Shown here one piece after another: positions 48,111-58,556 of a stretch of 64,000 bases of DNA. This DNA comes from Lunularia cruciata. Taxonomy: Eukaryota > Streptophyta > Marchantiopsida > Lunulariales > Lunulariaceae. Position 1 is the first letter of the stretch; every line of letters starts with the position of its first letter. The position numbers and the translations under genes were made by a program. Location of the stretch: NCBI GenBank assembly GCA_948567375.1, contig OX419761.1:49602501-49666500 (forward strand), in the 5' to 3' direction. The notes below the pieces were generated by a model that was not told the origin of the DNA, ran no database searches, and saw nothing but the letters and a program-made list of their open reading frames with translations.

Positions 48111-49310
48111 GTTTAGATGATTGGAGTGAAGGCAAATATGATATGATAGATTTAGGTGGTAGGAGTTTGCAAATGGTCAATAGTATTTGCAATTGAAAGT
48201 CTTCTATAGTTGTAGTTCTGAATTTATTATAAAATGTTTCAAAAATCTAGATCTAAGAGCATTTAGACAACTTACGTGCATGGATTTACACTCATTTTTT
48301 GCCTTTGTGGATGTTATTTGTATTCATCTATTTTTAGAAATTATATAGAAGAGATCAAACTCTTGTTTAAATCCAAATCACATTGGCTCTTTATAGATTT
48401 AGCCATAATGGGAATGGGTTATGTAGCACAATGGGGTTGAATACATAAAGTACTATTATAAGATCCATGATTAAATTCATAAACCAAGTAATGATAGCAA
48501 TTTTATCCATTCTCAAGAAAGAAGCAAGCCACTAATAACCAATCTTTCCAATCTTGGGAAGAAAGTAGGGTAGCCCAAAAAAGAAGAGTGAGGAATGATT
48601 TCCTTTGTACTTGCATAGAAAGGATTTTCTAAGTGTGTGGAATTAGTTGATAGAACACTTTTCCCTTTAGCACAAAGATTGACAACGGATAGAGAATTGT
48701 ATTTTTGTCAAAACGATTTGTATTCAATTAATGGTCAAGTCATTTATGACAATAAGACGATAATATACTTTACATGAGATAAGAGTACTGAAATACTTGT
48801 ATCAAAATATTATTTTGGTAAAGTTTTGATAGTTAAATTCTATTGCTCAATAGTGAGTAATAGAGCTCTAACAACCAAAAATTTTGGTTGCTATAGTTGT
48901 TTGCTCAAGGAAGTTTGGGTTATTTATAGGGATTCCAAGTTCATGTCATAACAAGACATGCTTAAAAAAATCTTACCTTTGGTCAGATATGAATCAGCAA
49001 AGAGCATACACTTCTTTTGACCATAATCAATATCTACTTGGTGATGTAAGTTATGTCCAATGAACTATCTTGTGCTATCTTTCAAGAAAAGCATCTCTTC
49101 AACAAATGCATGACACAAACTTGAGTATTTAATGAACATTGTATAGGAGTTTAAAAAACCAAATGGTATTTGCTAAGAGAATCAAGTGTCCAACTCAATG
49201 ACCCAACTAGAAATTCTTACTTGCTCAAATGGATTCTTGTATTAATAGTTATGCACAAATTTTTAATAAACTAATTTGATATGTAGTTAGAGGAGGATGG
49301 TGATTTTATA
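48110..49310 (+). pseudogene. PIF/Harbinger-type transposase relic, copy 2
   Basis: Aligns with copy 1 over about 1.1 kb: gcatttagacaacttacgtg against gcttttaggcatctcactca, aatgggaatgggttatg, ttaatggtcaagtcatttatg, and the gaacattgtataggagt end (about 49134). More decayed than copy 1 and in the same orientation, 3.8 kb downstream. Confidence 0.6.
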
Positions 49311-51640
49311 GAGCAATCCCATATAGAATTTTTAGACCACGGTCCGTTGCTTGGGCATGGGCTTGAGCAATGTAGAGAAGAGACTAGAAATATAGTTGTG
49401 CAAAACTATATTGCTATTAATATGCAACCAAGTTGACTTTTGAATCCATGGTAATAAATAGCATGGTGCATTGGTATGTTATCTTGTTGGAAAAATAGAA
49501 TGTATTTTGTGTGTGGATTTGGTTTATTTTTTGTTGAATATTGGGGAATTTACATATATGAGCACAAAAATCAATAATATTTACCAAAGGAGGAAAAACG
49601 TACAAACATATATATAGATAGGTTAATGGAAATGCATAATATTCACAAAGAAAGGCATAGTTTAAATATATTTATGAACAAGGGCACACTTCATTATGGT
49701 TTAGCACAAACATTACTGTACAACATGGCTATTGTCACATGTTCAACTATTATGCTCTTTTTCTCTACATTTGCCACAACAAAGTTGATCTTCCAATGCT
49801 ATTTCTAAAGCATTAAGGTGAATACAGTGCTTTGCCAAACTACAACATCCCAAAGGTCCAAAAATCTACTAATTTGGTCAATCAATCAATGTGTATAGCC
49901 TCACTAATCTTGTGCTTGGAAGCATACAAGAAAGAACTTCAAATGAAGATTAAGAAGAAGATAAAGGCTCTTGATAAAAAATTTAGAAAGAGCTTTCAAA
50001 GAAGGCTAAAGTGGAAAGACCTCTTTCCTTGAGGTGCTTAAAGTAAATTACAAGTTCAAAGGCTCTCAAGACAAATCTTAGAAAAGAGCTTTCAAAGAAG
50101 GACATAGTGAAAGACCTTCTTCCTTCAAGAGTCTAAAGTAAAGTGCTCTAAAACAACTATACCAAGTCACATTCATACCCTTTAAGGTAAATTTGTACTT
50201 TAATCATGTAGTTGTGGCAATATTGGCTTGTTCAAAAGTTAGAGTTGTGGTAGAATTGCTTGACTTAATGTTATTACCCAACATAAGGTCAAACAAGAAC
50301 CTATTTATAGTACTATTCTTAGAGAAGTAGCAAGACAAATCACAAAATCCAAAAGGAAAGGAAAATGTCACAAAAGCTTTCCAAATGTTAGGTACAAGAG
50401 AAAGCACTATAGAATAGACTTCACAAAAAATTCAAATTGCAAAAAAAAAAATTCAAGATAGATCATGAGACAAGATTTGACCTACTCAAACTAAATCTAC
50501 AAGAGGAAACCAAGATAAAATTTCAAATGGAGGAAGCAAACCTGATTAAAAAGCTTGAACATTAAACTATCATGTTGGGAGAAGGGACTTGCAACAATAT
50601 AGAGAAGAATTAAAATTTATGAGAACTATAGCTGCATGAATGCATCAAGGAAATACACTTGTCTAAAATTTCCAAACATGAGAATCTACAAGAGGTATGC
50701 AGTTGCAATTAAAAGAACTAAAGTAAGTAAGCATGGAAGTAGAAACTAATGAGCATAACATTGAAGTGTCTTTGATGTTTATTTTTTGATATCATCAACT
50801 AATTGTAGCATCTTCTAGAATTTGATCATGAGAAGAATCAAAACATAAAACTTGTTATAGAATGGATCATAAGCAAAATTGACTTTGTAATAGCTTTATG
50901 TAGCTTGATTGCTTTGCATTTTCTATGTTTTGGCCCTCCAATCCCTCTTATCAACTAGTGTAATGGGCATAAATTAAACGATAAGCCAATAAATTCCTTG
51001 GTGGCTTTATAGTTTCATACCTTTTCATGATCATTGATGATGGATATCATTTCCAAGTCACAAATCCCTTGGCTTCTATAACATGTTTACACACCATATC
51101 TAATTCTTTGCATTCTCTATTGGTACTACACCAAATGCAATAACAAGTAGCATGCACCATCAAATATACTCATATCAAGGTATACACCTTTATATGTTCC
51201 TCTAGCATGGCATGAGTTGATTGTGTACGCAAGGTGAGAAAATCATGCTACTTGAATCCAAGGGGCAAGACATATACATGCTTGCTTGAAGTAGTTACTA
51301 GAATCTACTTGAAAATTTACTACACTTCTTGGGTTTGCAATTTTCAAGGCACCCAAGAGTGAAGAGATTTTTGGCAGTTTTTGTGGTATTCATAGACTGA
51401 TCTTTTCTTGTGCACTTCATTATTGTGCCATGCAACCATATATGATATCTCTACAAGTAATTTACAGCATGTGCACTTGATGATGTCTTTCAACATGAAT
51501 TTTTTAACATTGCAAGCAAGTGGCCTTTTAAATTCTGCTAAATTGCATCCACATACTTGAAATGCTTTTGTAAAAGTCAAGCAAGCTACATCATGCACAA
51601 CAAGTAAAAAAACATGCAATAGACCACCTTTTCAATGGTT
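49311..51640. other. No gene recognised
   Basis: AT-rich. Contains a two-unit direct repeat at 49959-50150. The stretch 50700-51640 has no recognisable coding potential. Confidence 0.4.
49959..50150. repeat. Two-unit direct repeat, about 99 bp
   Basis: agagctttcaaagaaggc at about 49991 and agagctttcaaagaagga at about 50086, with matching flanks (aaggctct before, agtctaaagtaaa after). Confidence 0.7.
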
Positions 51641-51649
51641 GATAGACAC

Positions 51650-52850
51650 TTGAAACTTGCATGTTGAACTCAACTCTACTTCTTGTTCCATATAGCTTAA
51701 CTTGCACTCTAAGAAGACAACTTTTAGAAAGCTTACTAAGAAGCTTCTAAAGAGCCTTTTTTTCCCTATTCCAATACCAATGCCCAAGCTTAGGCTAGGC
51801 ATTCTGATTTTCCTCATACAAAAGTCCCAATGTGATCTTCCATTTTACTATTTCTCTCCTTGGTCTTTTTATTGGTATTAGAGAAGGAATAGGATGGATA
51901 GGATTTATGGACCATCAAATCCATTTCCTCCAAAAAATTGGGATTTTTTTGTCCATATACTACCCAAGCATCATTTTATGTAGTTTATCATCTCATGCTT
52001 TAGGCAGAAGTTTCTAAATGTAATCTCCTTGTTTGATGAACCCTTGATACTCCTGACTGTAACTTACAAAAAATGATGGATGTGTTGCATTAACTTAGAT
52101 AATGGTAGGTAGTTGAATAGGGTAGTAGCCATAGCAGCTACGCCCAAATTTATCATTATTATGCAACAACAAATTGAGCACCTCACTTGATTGTTGGAAG
52201 AAAAAGACCATCAATGACAAGAGCATGTAGAGAGAACACCATTCTGAGAAGGAGAAGAGTTAATCTGATTTCCAAAGCCCAAGATATGTGAAGGCAAGAA
52301 TCTATTGGGCATAATGGTGAATTTTGTGTTTTGAAGCTACAAATCTTTAGAATGAACGAAGATAGATTCTCCTGGCTTCATGCTAATTAGATGGAGTGGC
52401 AAAACTATGGTGGCAATTTTGAGTGGAGCAAGTTGAAAGGTAGTTTGTTGCACCAATCTTGACATGGGAAGAATTCCAAGCATGACAATAAATTAATCTC
52501 AACATGGAAATAATTAGGAGATTCTAAGCTATAAATGTTACACAAGTTGCACAAGATAGGTTGGTAGAATTAAAGTAGATTAGTTTTGTGAGAAGCTACA
52601 TCACTCAATTCTAGAGAACCATAATATAAATTCCAAATATACTAGAAGGTGGAACTCTAGATCACTTTGTGTGGGGCTTGAAGTCACACATCAAATTGGA
52701 AGTGTCCATATGGGAGCCCAAACACTTGGAAGAAGCTATGTAGTTGGTTGAGTGCTTTGATTCCTTGGTTGTGACAACTTGGTCTCAATCTCAACCTTCA
52801 CAAAACCTACCAACACATTACACACGGTGTTGTATTTTGCCTTTCTCTCT
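51650..52850 (+). pseudogene. Old chromovirus copy: LTR end, primer site and gag relic
   Basis: 51650-51870 matches the reverse complement of the young chromovirus LTR (aagcttctaaagagcc, caatgtgatcttccatttta). ttggtattagagaagg (51871) is a decayed initiator tRNA-Met primer site. 51890-51935 matches the same leader as the young element. Gag follows from about 52125: TIMQQQIEHLT-like start and VECFDSLVVTTWSQSQPSQN near 52750-52810. Where the young copy has TGA after TTWS, this one keeps Gln-Ser. Confidence 0.75.
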
Positions 52851-52999
52851 TTGTGAAAACACAAGATGCCTAGCTATGGAGTTTCTAGATCACAAGTTGT
52901 ATGTAAATTTGTCCTTACTAGTCCAAGCACGTGTGTTATCCAACCATTAAGACACTCCACTTTTGTTTTCAGTATTCCTTCCATCGAGTAGAGGAATAA

Positions 53000-54220
53000 T
53001 GTACAACCTAAACTATCATCATAACACACACTCCTGGTCTATTGGTCATCACTTCCAACATTACTAGGGAGAAACACACAACACTCTTAGAAGGAAAGAA
53101 TCTAAGCTCAACGCCCACACACTAATCCAAGCCAACTAGGCATGCAAACAAGCATACAAGCACAAAGAGGATCCAACTACAAGAATTCAACAACAACTCT
53201 CCATGGTTTTTGGTAGAAATCAACTTCAGAGCCTCCTACCATGTCCTCAAGCTGATTCCAATCTATATTCCAAATTTCTTCCAAGCTGTACTCCAACTTC
53301 CAAACCAATTTTTATTCCAAGTAGGGAAATTCTATGCTCTTTTTAATGGGAAAAGTTTGTGCAACTCAAACAAGAATAACTATGTTTTGTGTTGTTGTGA
53401 TTCAAATGATCTAAAACTCAATGAAAATCTTGTGAGATAAACTTTCTAATGGTATGAAGCAAGTCATGATTTGACCATTATAGTTGTCTTGACAAGCTCC
53501 CAAACTTGGCCAATTTTTTGTAGTTTTGACCCTAATTTTGAAATCTCTAATTGAGGGTTTGCTCTTGGTTCTTTGCAACTTTCCCCAATCTTCTAGATTG
53601 GAGGTACAAATAATCCTCACAAACACTCCAAAAACCTAAAATCCTCAATCATAGTCACAAAAATGGGAGGATTGATATTCAATCATGATTGAAGATAGAA
53701 ATACTCTACCAAGTTTATGACAATATTTTTAGTAGAACTTGTTGCATCAACTCTCACTCTTCATGGACCTAAATCCAACCAATTTTTTCAGAATAGTTGG
53801 TTGTACTTTTATCTAAATTCTATAGAGTTTGATGACCTAATCTAACACCAATCCATAGATATGGATCAATTCTTGAGTTGTGCTAACTTGTGAGCCCTAC
53901 AGACCCTAATATACTTGATCCAAGACTTTGAATTCTCTATTTGAAAAATTTATATGAAACCTTTACATAGAGATGCAAAACCTAACCACCAATAATATTG
54001 GAAATTTTTTATAAGGTAATTTGAACTATGACTTGAAGAGTGATCAAAACTCCAAACCTAATCATAAGCTCATCTCGAACACCTTATTTCCCAACAGGTC
54101 CAACTTGAATCAAACAGATCTGATTTGAGATTAATCCAAAACTAGAATTTCTTGTACTTAGCACTATAAGCACTTTTTCTACTCTCCAACCTTATTGATA
54201 GATTATGAAAATGTCTCACA
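53000..54220 (+). repeat. Repeat C, copy 2 (LTR-like, TG...CA)
   Basis: Inverted relative to copy 1 at 42835-44052. Starts tgtacaacc and ends gtctcaca, preceded by a purine-rich gagtagaggaataa, as expected for a 3' LTR in plus orientation. It lies between the old chromovirus gag and the next chromovirus LTR. Flanking five bases do not match. Confidence 0.7.
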
Positions 54221-54237
54221 AGGCTTTCAAATTTTCC

Positions 54238-54600
54238 AAGGAGGAAGCTTCTTGGGAAGCTTCCCGGCAAGCTTAGCTTGCATGCCAAGTAGGTGACTTC
54301 TAGAAGGAAGCTTCTTGGGAAGCTTCCCAACTAGCTTAGCTTGCATCCCAAGTGGGAAACTTCTAGAAGGAAACTTCTTGGTTAGCTTAGGTTGCACTCA
54401 AAGAAGATGGCTTTTAGGAAGTTTCCTAAGTAGCTTCTAAGGAGCCTTGTATGTTCTTTATAAATACCAAAGCCCAAGCTCATGCTAGGTATTTGGAGTT
54501 TCACTCATTCAAGAGTCTCAATGTGATCTTTTATTCTCTTATCTCTCTCCTTGGTATTTACAAATAGAGTACTTTGAACATGTTACTCATGCTTCTTTTG
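54238..54600 (+). repeat. Old chromovirus LTR, plus orientation
   Basis: Aligns with the reverse complement of 56346-56780: repeated gaagcttcttgggaagcttc, a ttataaatacc TATA region (about 54459), gctcatgctaggtatttgg, and tctctccttgg. It is likely the 3' LTR of the old copy at 51650. Only part of the heat-shock-like repeats remain perfect. Confidence 0.75.
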
Positions 54601-54839
54601 CATCGCTAAAAATTACTCAACCTAGAAGAGATAGGCCATAGTTAAACTTTAAAATCCATTGCTAAACATAAGAAAACAAGGGTGTTGCACTTGTGTGGTG
54701 AGCACATTTGCTATAGTGGGAAAATGTACTCTTACTTATAACTAGTTTATGTAAGGATGCCCACATTTACAAACTATATCTCTCTTTGTAAATATTATAG
54801 ATCTTCATGCAAGCATTTGTAAATTTGTGAGATAAGCTA

Positions 54840-54970
54840 AGGATGTGTTGGGATGTGCTATGTTGGTATGTGTTGGGATGCAATGGGATGGTCATTGGTG
54901 TGCATGGGTTGTACAAGGGTGTACAATATGGTGCATTAGGTTCTTCAATGTACATGATGGGGTGCATAAG
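54840..54970. repeat. G/T-rich degenerate short repeats
   Basis: gatgtgttgggatgtgctatg, tgtgttgggatgcaatggga and similar units; related in style to 45668-45830. Confidence 0.5.
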
Positions 54971-55191
54971 GTCACATCAAGTGTTGTTGTTGCATTTGGT
55001 ATCATGTTAGGTATCATTGCCACCATCTTCCAAATCTTGAATTTCTAAAGTATCATATACTTGAAAAATTTATCAAGAAAGCATTGTGGATTGTCCTTGT
55101 CAGTGTAAAGGGCAAAAGGTCACCTCCTAAGGCAAGAAATTTAGTATAAATTGAAGGAGTTTAGTGTTTATTACTTCATTCTTCATTGTCA

Positions 55192-55797
55192 TGAGCATAT
55201 ACATCACTACACAACATACATTGCTATCAAAATCATACACTATAGAAGCACAACTTACACATAAGTTATACATGGACTCTAAAGTGCTGCAATAATCAGT
55301 TCTTCATCAACTTGAATCAACTCAAATCAGATCAGTATTTGATCATTCACTCAAAAATTTGTCAACAATTGGGCACTAATTACAGTGAAGCCACACCTAG
55401 CATAAATAAGAGACTCCAAGTGATGCTCTCCGGCTTGCTATCCACCATAGCCAAGAATTCAAAGGCTCAACATTAGAGAAGTGAGCTCTTTGGGGCTACA
55501 CTTCCAAGGTATACCTTTGATTTTGACCTAGATCTTCCACCATAATGATCCCATTGATGGCACACCTAATGGTGCAAGTAATAATGGACCCCACCATGTA
55601 GTCAGTACCCCAAACACAAAATTTGACTATCAATAACTAGTCTATGAGTAATTTCCAAAATACCTCTAACTACCAACACTACTATTCTAGCACCCGAGCA
55701 ATCTAGGTGTAAGGCTACAAATAGCATCATTGTCAACATCATACACTATAGAAGCACAACTCACACATAAGTCATACATGAATTCTAAAGTGCCACA
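55192..55797 (-). repeat. LTR of family B (3' LTR of B2) plus a partial second LTR start
   Basis: 55192-55718 is a full LTR (tgagcatatacatcac ... gtaaggctaca). From 55730 the LTR start repeats for about 65 bases (tgtcaacatcatacactata) and then enters the polypurine tract of the element (gcccccct on plus). The piece suggests recombination or a nested LTR. Confidence 0.7.
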
Positions 55798-55967
55798 ATT
55801 GCCCCCCTAGTTGGTGGTTAGGTCCCTTTAACTCCAGATAGCCATCTGTTCTAAGTATATGGTATGCCCTATGGTGTGCAAAGATCAAGAAGCCGAGTGC
55901 TATCGAGCACTCTTTTTAGTTTCCTACATGCAATTTATACCAAATAAAAGGGTGAACTAGCTATAGG

Positions 55968-56268
55968 TCAAGTACATCTATGACATAACCATTGTTCCTG
56001 AGGAACCATCATGAGAGGAGGAGTCAAACATGCCATATGCCATCCTCTCAAATAATTATCACACATTAACATAGTAGCAGCTCCACCAAAAAGAGTTGCA
56101 CAACATACACCACAAGTTTGCTCGTACAAGTGCCAAGCTTGGGTCCATAGTACCATCAATGTTTAGGAGGTGGCATGGTGCACAATTGCACACATGATCC
56201 TTCCAAACAACACCATCATGTCCTTTTAACACAAGGACTCTAGAAGGCAAAACTTTGTGCACTCTCAA
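55968..56268 (-). pseudogene. PHD finger and preceding linker of B2
   Basis: Two overlapping frames. 56268-56059 holds the linker (RVLVLKGHDGVVWKDHVCNC, then NIDGTMDPSLAL) and the first Cys pair (C-M-L-C). 56159-55968 holds G-G-A-A-T-M-L-M-C-D-N-Y, R-G-W-H-M-A-C-L-T-P-P-L and W-L-C-H-R-C-T followed by TGA. Together they show the whole C4HC3 pattern, except that the fourth Cys is Tyr, as in B1. One frameshift separates the parts. The stop after C-H-R-C-T marks the natural end of Pol. Confidence 0.85.
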
Positions 56269-56340
56269 GATAGTGCAAATTGTAGAAAATTCAATTGTAG
56301 TTGATGTTGTCTATTGTAAATATACATAGTCACTTGGATG

Positions 56341-56345
56341 AAATC
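56341..56345. repeat. Target site duplication AAATC (left)
   Basis: AAATC directly before the TG of the left chromovirus LTR; repeated at 62001-62005 directly after the CA of the right LTR. Five bases is the size produced by Ty3/gypsy integrases. Confidence 0.92.
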
Positions 56346-56450
56346 TGTAAAAGACCGAAACCGAGGAGAGAAATAGGAGAATGGAAATTCACATTGGGAC
56401 ACTTGAATGAGAGAAAACTCCGAATACCTAGCATGAGCTTTGGCCTTGGT

Positions 56451-56457
56451 ATTTATA
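56451..56457 (-). promoter_or_regulatory. TATA box of chromovirus LTR
   Basis: TATAAAT on the minus strand; conserved at 61683-61689 in the 5' LTR, the copy that would drive transcription, and in the old LTR at about 54459. Confidence 0.7.
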
Positions 56458-56476
56458 GGTAGCATACAAGACCCTT

Positions 56477-56710
56477 GAAGCTTCTCAAGAAGCTTCCTTG
56501 AGCCGCTTTCTTGGAGTGCAAGCCAAGTTAACTAGGAAGCTTCTCAAGAAGCTTCCTTCTAGAAGCCACCTACTTGGCGTGCAAGCTAAGCTAGTTAGAA
56601 GCTTCTAGAAGCTTCCTTCTAGAAGCTACCTGCTTAGGGCGCAAGTTAACTAGTTGGGAAGCTTCCTAAGAAGCTTCTTAAGAAGCTTCTTAGATGCTTC
56701 TAGAATATTC
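56477..56710 (-). promoter_or_regulatory. Heat-shock-element array in chromovirus U3
   Basis: GAAGCTTC occurs eight to ten times and TTCTAGAA four times. Perfect multi-unit heat-shock elements (alternating GAA and TTC at 5-base spacing) are GAAgcTTCtaGAAgcTTC at 56598-56615 and TTCtaGAAtaTTC at 56698-56710. All lie upstream of the TATA box when read on the minus strand. Such sites bind heat shock factor trimers, which is inferred and not shown. Confidence 0.65.
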
Positions 56711-56714
56711 TAGG

Positions 56715-57881
56715 TTATTTTGTCTTATTCTCTACTTCGTAAGCCCGATTAACTTCGTCACTAAACTCCATATTGTTACATATTCCCCCGCCGCTAGTTG
56801 GTGACGTCCTCGTCGCCAGTGAAGCTTCGAATTCCTGGATGGCCATCTGTGCATTCTGGAGGTGAGAAAGAGGTTCCCATGTGGCATCATGAAGGGGATA
56901 CCCTTTCCAAAGGACCTTGTACTCCGTGTGTTGGCGACGGCCTTGTTGAATATGGCGACGCGCAAGGATACGATCAACTTTGTACTCCTCATGATCATTG
57001 ATAGGGATAGGAAGAGGGGGAGGTTGGACTCGAGAGGAAAAGGAAGAAGGGTTAGGAACAAAGGGTTTCAACTTGGAAACGTGAAAGACAGGATGGATAC
57101 ACATGTGACAAGGTAAGGCAAGACGATAAGCAACAGGAGAGATAATGTGGGTGATATCAAAGGGTCCTATCCAATTAGGAGCAAGTTTACAAACTTGGGT
57201 ATCAAGTGGGAGAGGGAGGTTACTAGAGGATAGCATGACTTTATCACCAACTTCAAAGGTGAGATCACGACGATGATGGTCTGCATATTGTTTTTGGCGA
57301 TTTTGAGCAACAAGGAGGTGAGATTTGGCTTGTTGGAGAGATTGGGATATAGTGGTCAAGAATGTAGAAGTATGAGGAACGTGAGAGGGAGGGGGAGCAA
57401 GAAGGGAATCTGGAACAAGCGGATCTTGGCCAAAATTGAGAAAGAAGGGAGAAAATCCAGTGCTTGCCTGTTTGGAATTGTTGTAGGCAAATTCTGCAGC
57501 TGCAAGACATTCATCCCAATTGGTATGGTGGACATTGACAAAGGCCCGCAACATATCCTCCAATGTACGATTGGCGCGTTCGGTTTGTCCATCAGTTTGA
57601 GGATGATAGGCCGTGGACAAAGCAAGCTTGGTGCCGAGTATCTGGAAGAGTGCTTGCCAAAACTTCCCGGTAAATCGAGGATCACGGTCGGAGATGAGTA
57701 CACGTGGCATCCCATGATGCTTGAAGACATTGTCGAAGTAGATTTGTGCTAAGGTTGGAGCATCCACGGTATCACAGGTTGGTGCCAAGTGGATTTGCTT
57801 ACTAAGCTTATCCACAAACACCACAATTGCGGTGTGTCCTTGTTTTGTCTTTGGCAAGGATGTGATGAGATCCAAGCTCAC
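56715..57881 (-). pseudogene. Chromovirus integrase core, GPF module and chromodomain
   Basis: 388 codons in the frame of the upstream Pol. Integrase catalytic residues are present: first Asp in FVDKLSK context, second in LISDRDPRF, Glu in DGQTERANRTLE (D,D35E). The GPY/F module reads KLAPNWIGPFDI. The chromodomain follows (YKVDRILARR, YKVLWKGYP, ATWEPLSHLQ), which in this clade binds methylated histone H3 and steers insertion to heterochromatin. The frame runs through the polypurine tract and stops inside the LTR. It is otherwise intact; it depends on the TGA at 57987 for loss of function. Confidence 0.93.
56781..56796 (-). promoter_or_regulatory. Polypurine tract of chromovirus
   Basis: Minus strand agcggcgggggaata immediately before TGTAACA of the LTR; primes second-strand DNA synthesis. 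Confidence 0.8.
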
Positions 57882-57986
57882 ATGCTCCCAACGAGCGGAT
57901 GGAATGGCGAGTGGTTGAAGGAGTCCACTCGGCTTCTGGTTGCTAGCCTTGTTCCGTTGGCAACTCTCACATGATCGGACAAAGTC

Positions 57987-58538
57987 TCAAACATCTCGTG
58001 TCATGTTGGGCCACCACCATTGGCGTTGGAGGGTGCCCAAGGTCTTGTCCACTCCCATGTGACCAGCTATTGGTAAATCATGGGCTTCTTGAAGGCGCAC
58101 TAGTCGAAGATCACCTTTGGCTGGAACATAGATCTGGTCTGCATGGAATAAAAGGCCTTCCTTGAAGGAGAAGGTGTTGTACTCCTTGTCGCATGCTGTC
58201 AGACGACCGTGTACCATTTGGGAGAAGGGATCTTGTCGTAGAGCTGATTGAAACTCATTGTGGACCTTAGGGTCAATGGACACCGTTGTAATTGCCGCCG
58301 TGATGAAAGGAAGATCCTTCAAATCAGGTCGTCGTGATAGAGCATCGGGAATGACATGGAACCGACCTGGTTTGTACTCAAGTTTGATGTCAAACAATTG
58401 GAGTTGCTCTTCCCATCGATGATGCCGGCTCTTCATGTGCTCCAAGTGTAAGGTCTGCAACAATGGCTTGTGATCAGTTTGCATGATCACTTGTTTCCCC
58501 AAGAGATAATGCCTCCATACCTTGGTGGCATATACCAT
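57987..58538 (-). pseudogene. Chromovirus RNase H end and integrase zinc domain
   Basis: Same frame as the flanking Pol pieces. RNase H end: QVIMQTDHKPLLQ, HRWEEQLQLFDIKLEYKPG, DALSRRPDL. Integrase N-terminus: HDLPIAGHMGVDKTLGTLQ, WWWPNMTRDV; then TGA (57989-57987) and, in frame beyond it, D-F-V-R-S-C-E-S-C-Q-R completes the HHCC zinc site. The TGA probably replaces CGA (Arg). Confidence 0.9.
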
Positions 58539-58556
58539 TGCAAGTTGTTCCCGATC

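Larger units (their letters stand above)
56346..56780 (-). repeat. 3' LTR of chromovirus
   Basis: 435 bases, TG...CA ends (tgtaaaagacc ... tattgttaca). On the minus strand it is directly preceded by the G-rich agcggcgggggaata, the polypurine tract. It contains one more GAAGCTTC unit than the 5' LTR. Confidence 0.96.

Noticed and set aside
57265-57752. Other-frame ORFs inside the chromovirus pol (both strands)
   Set aside because: Shadows of the conserved integrase frame.
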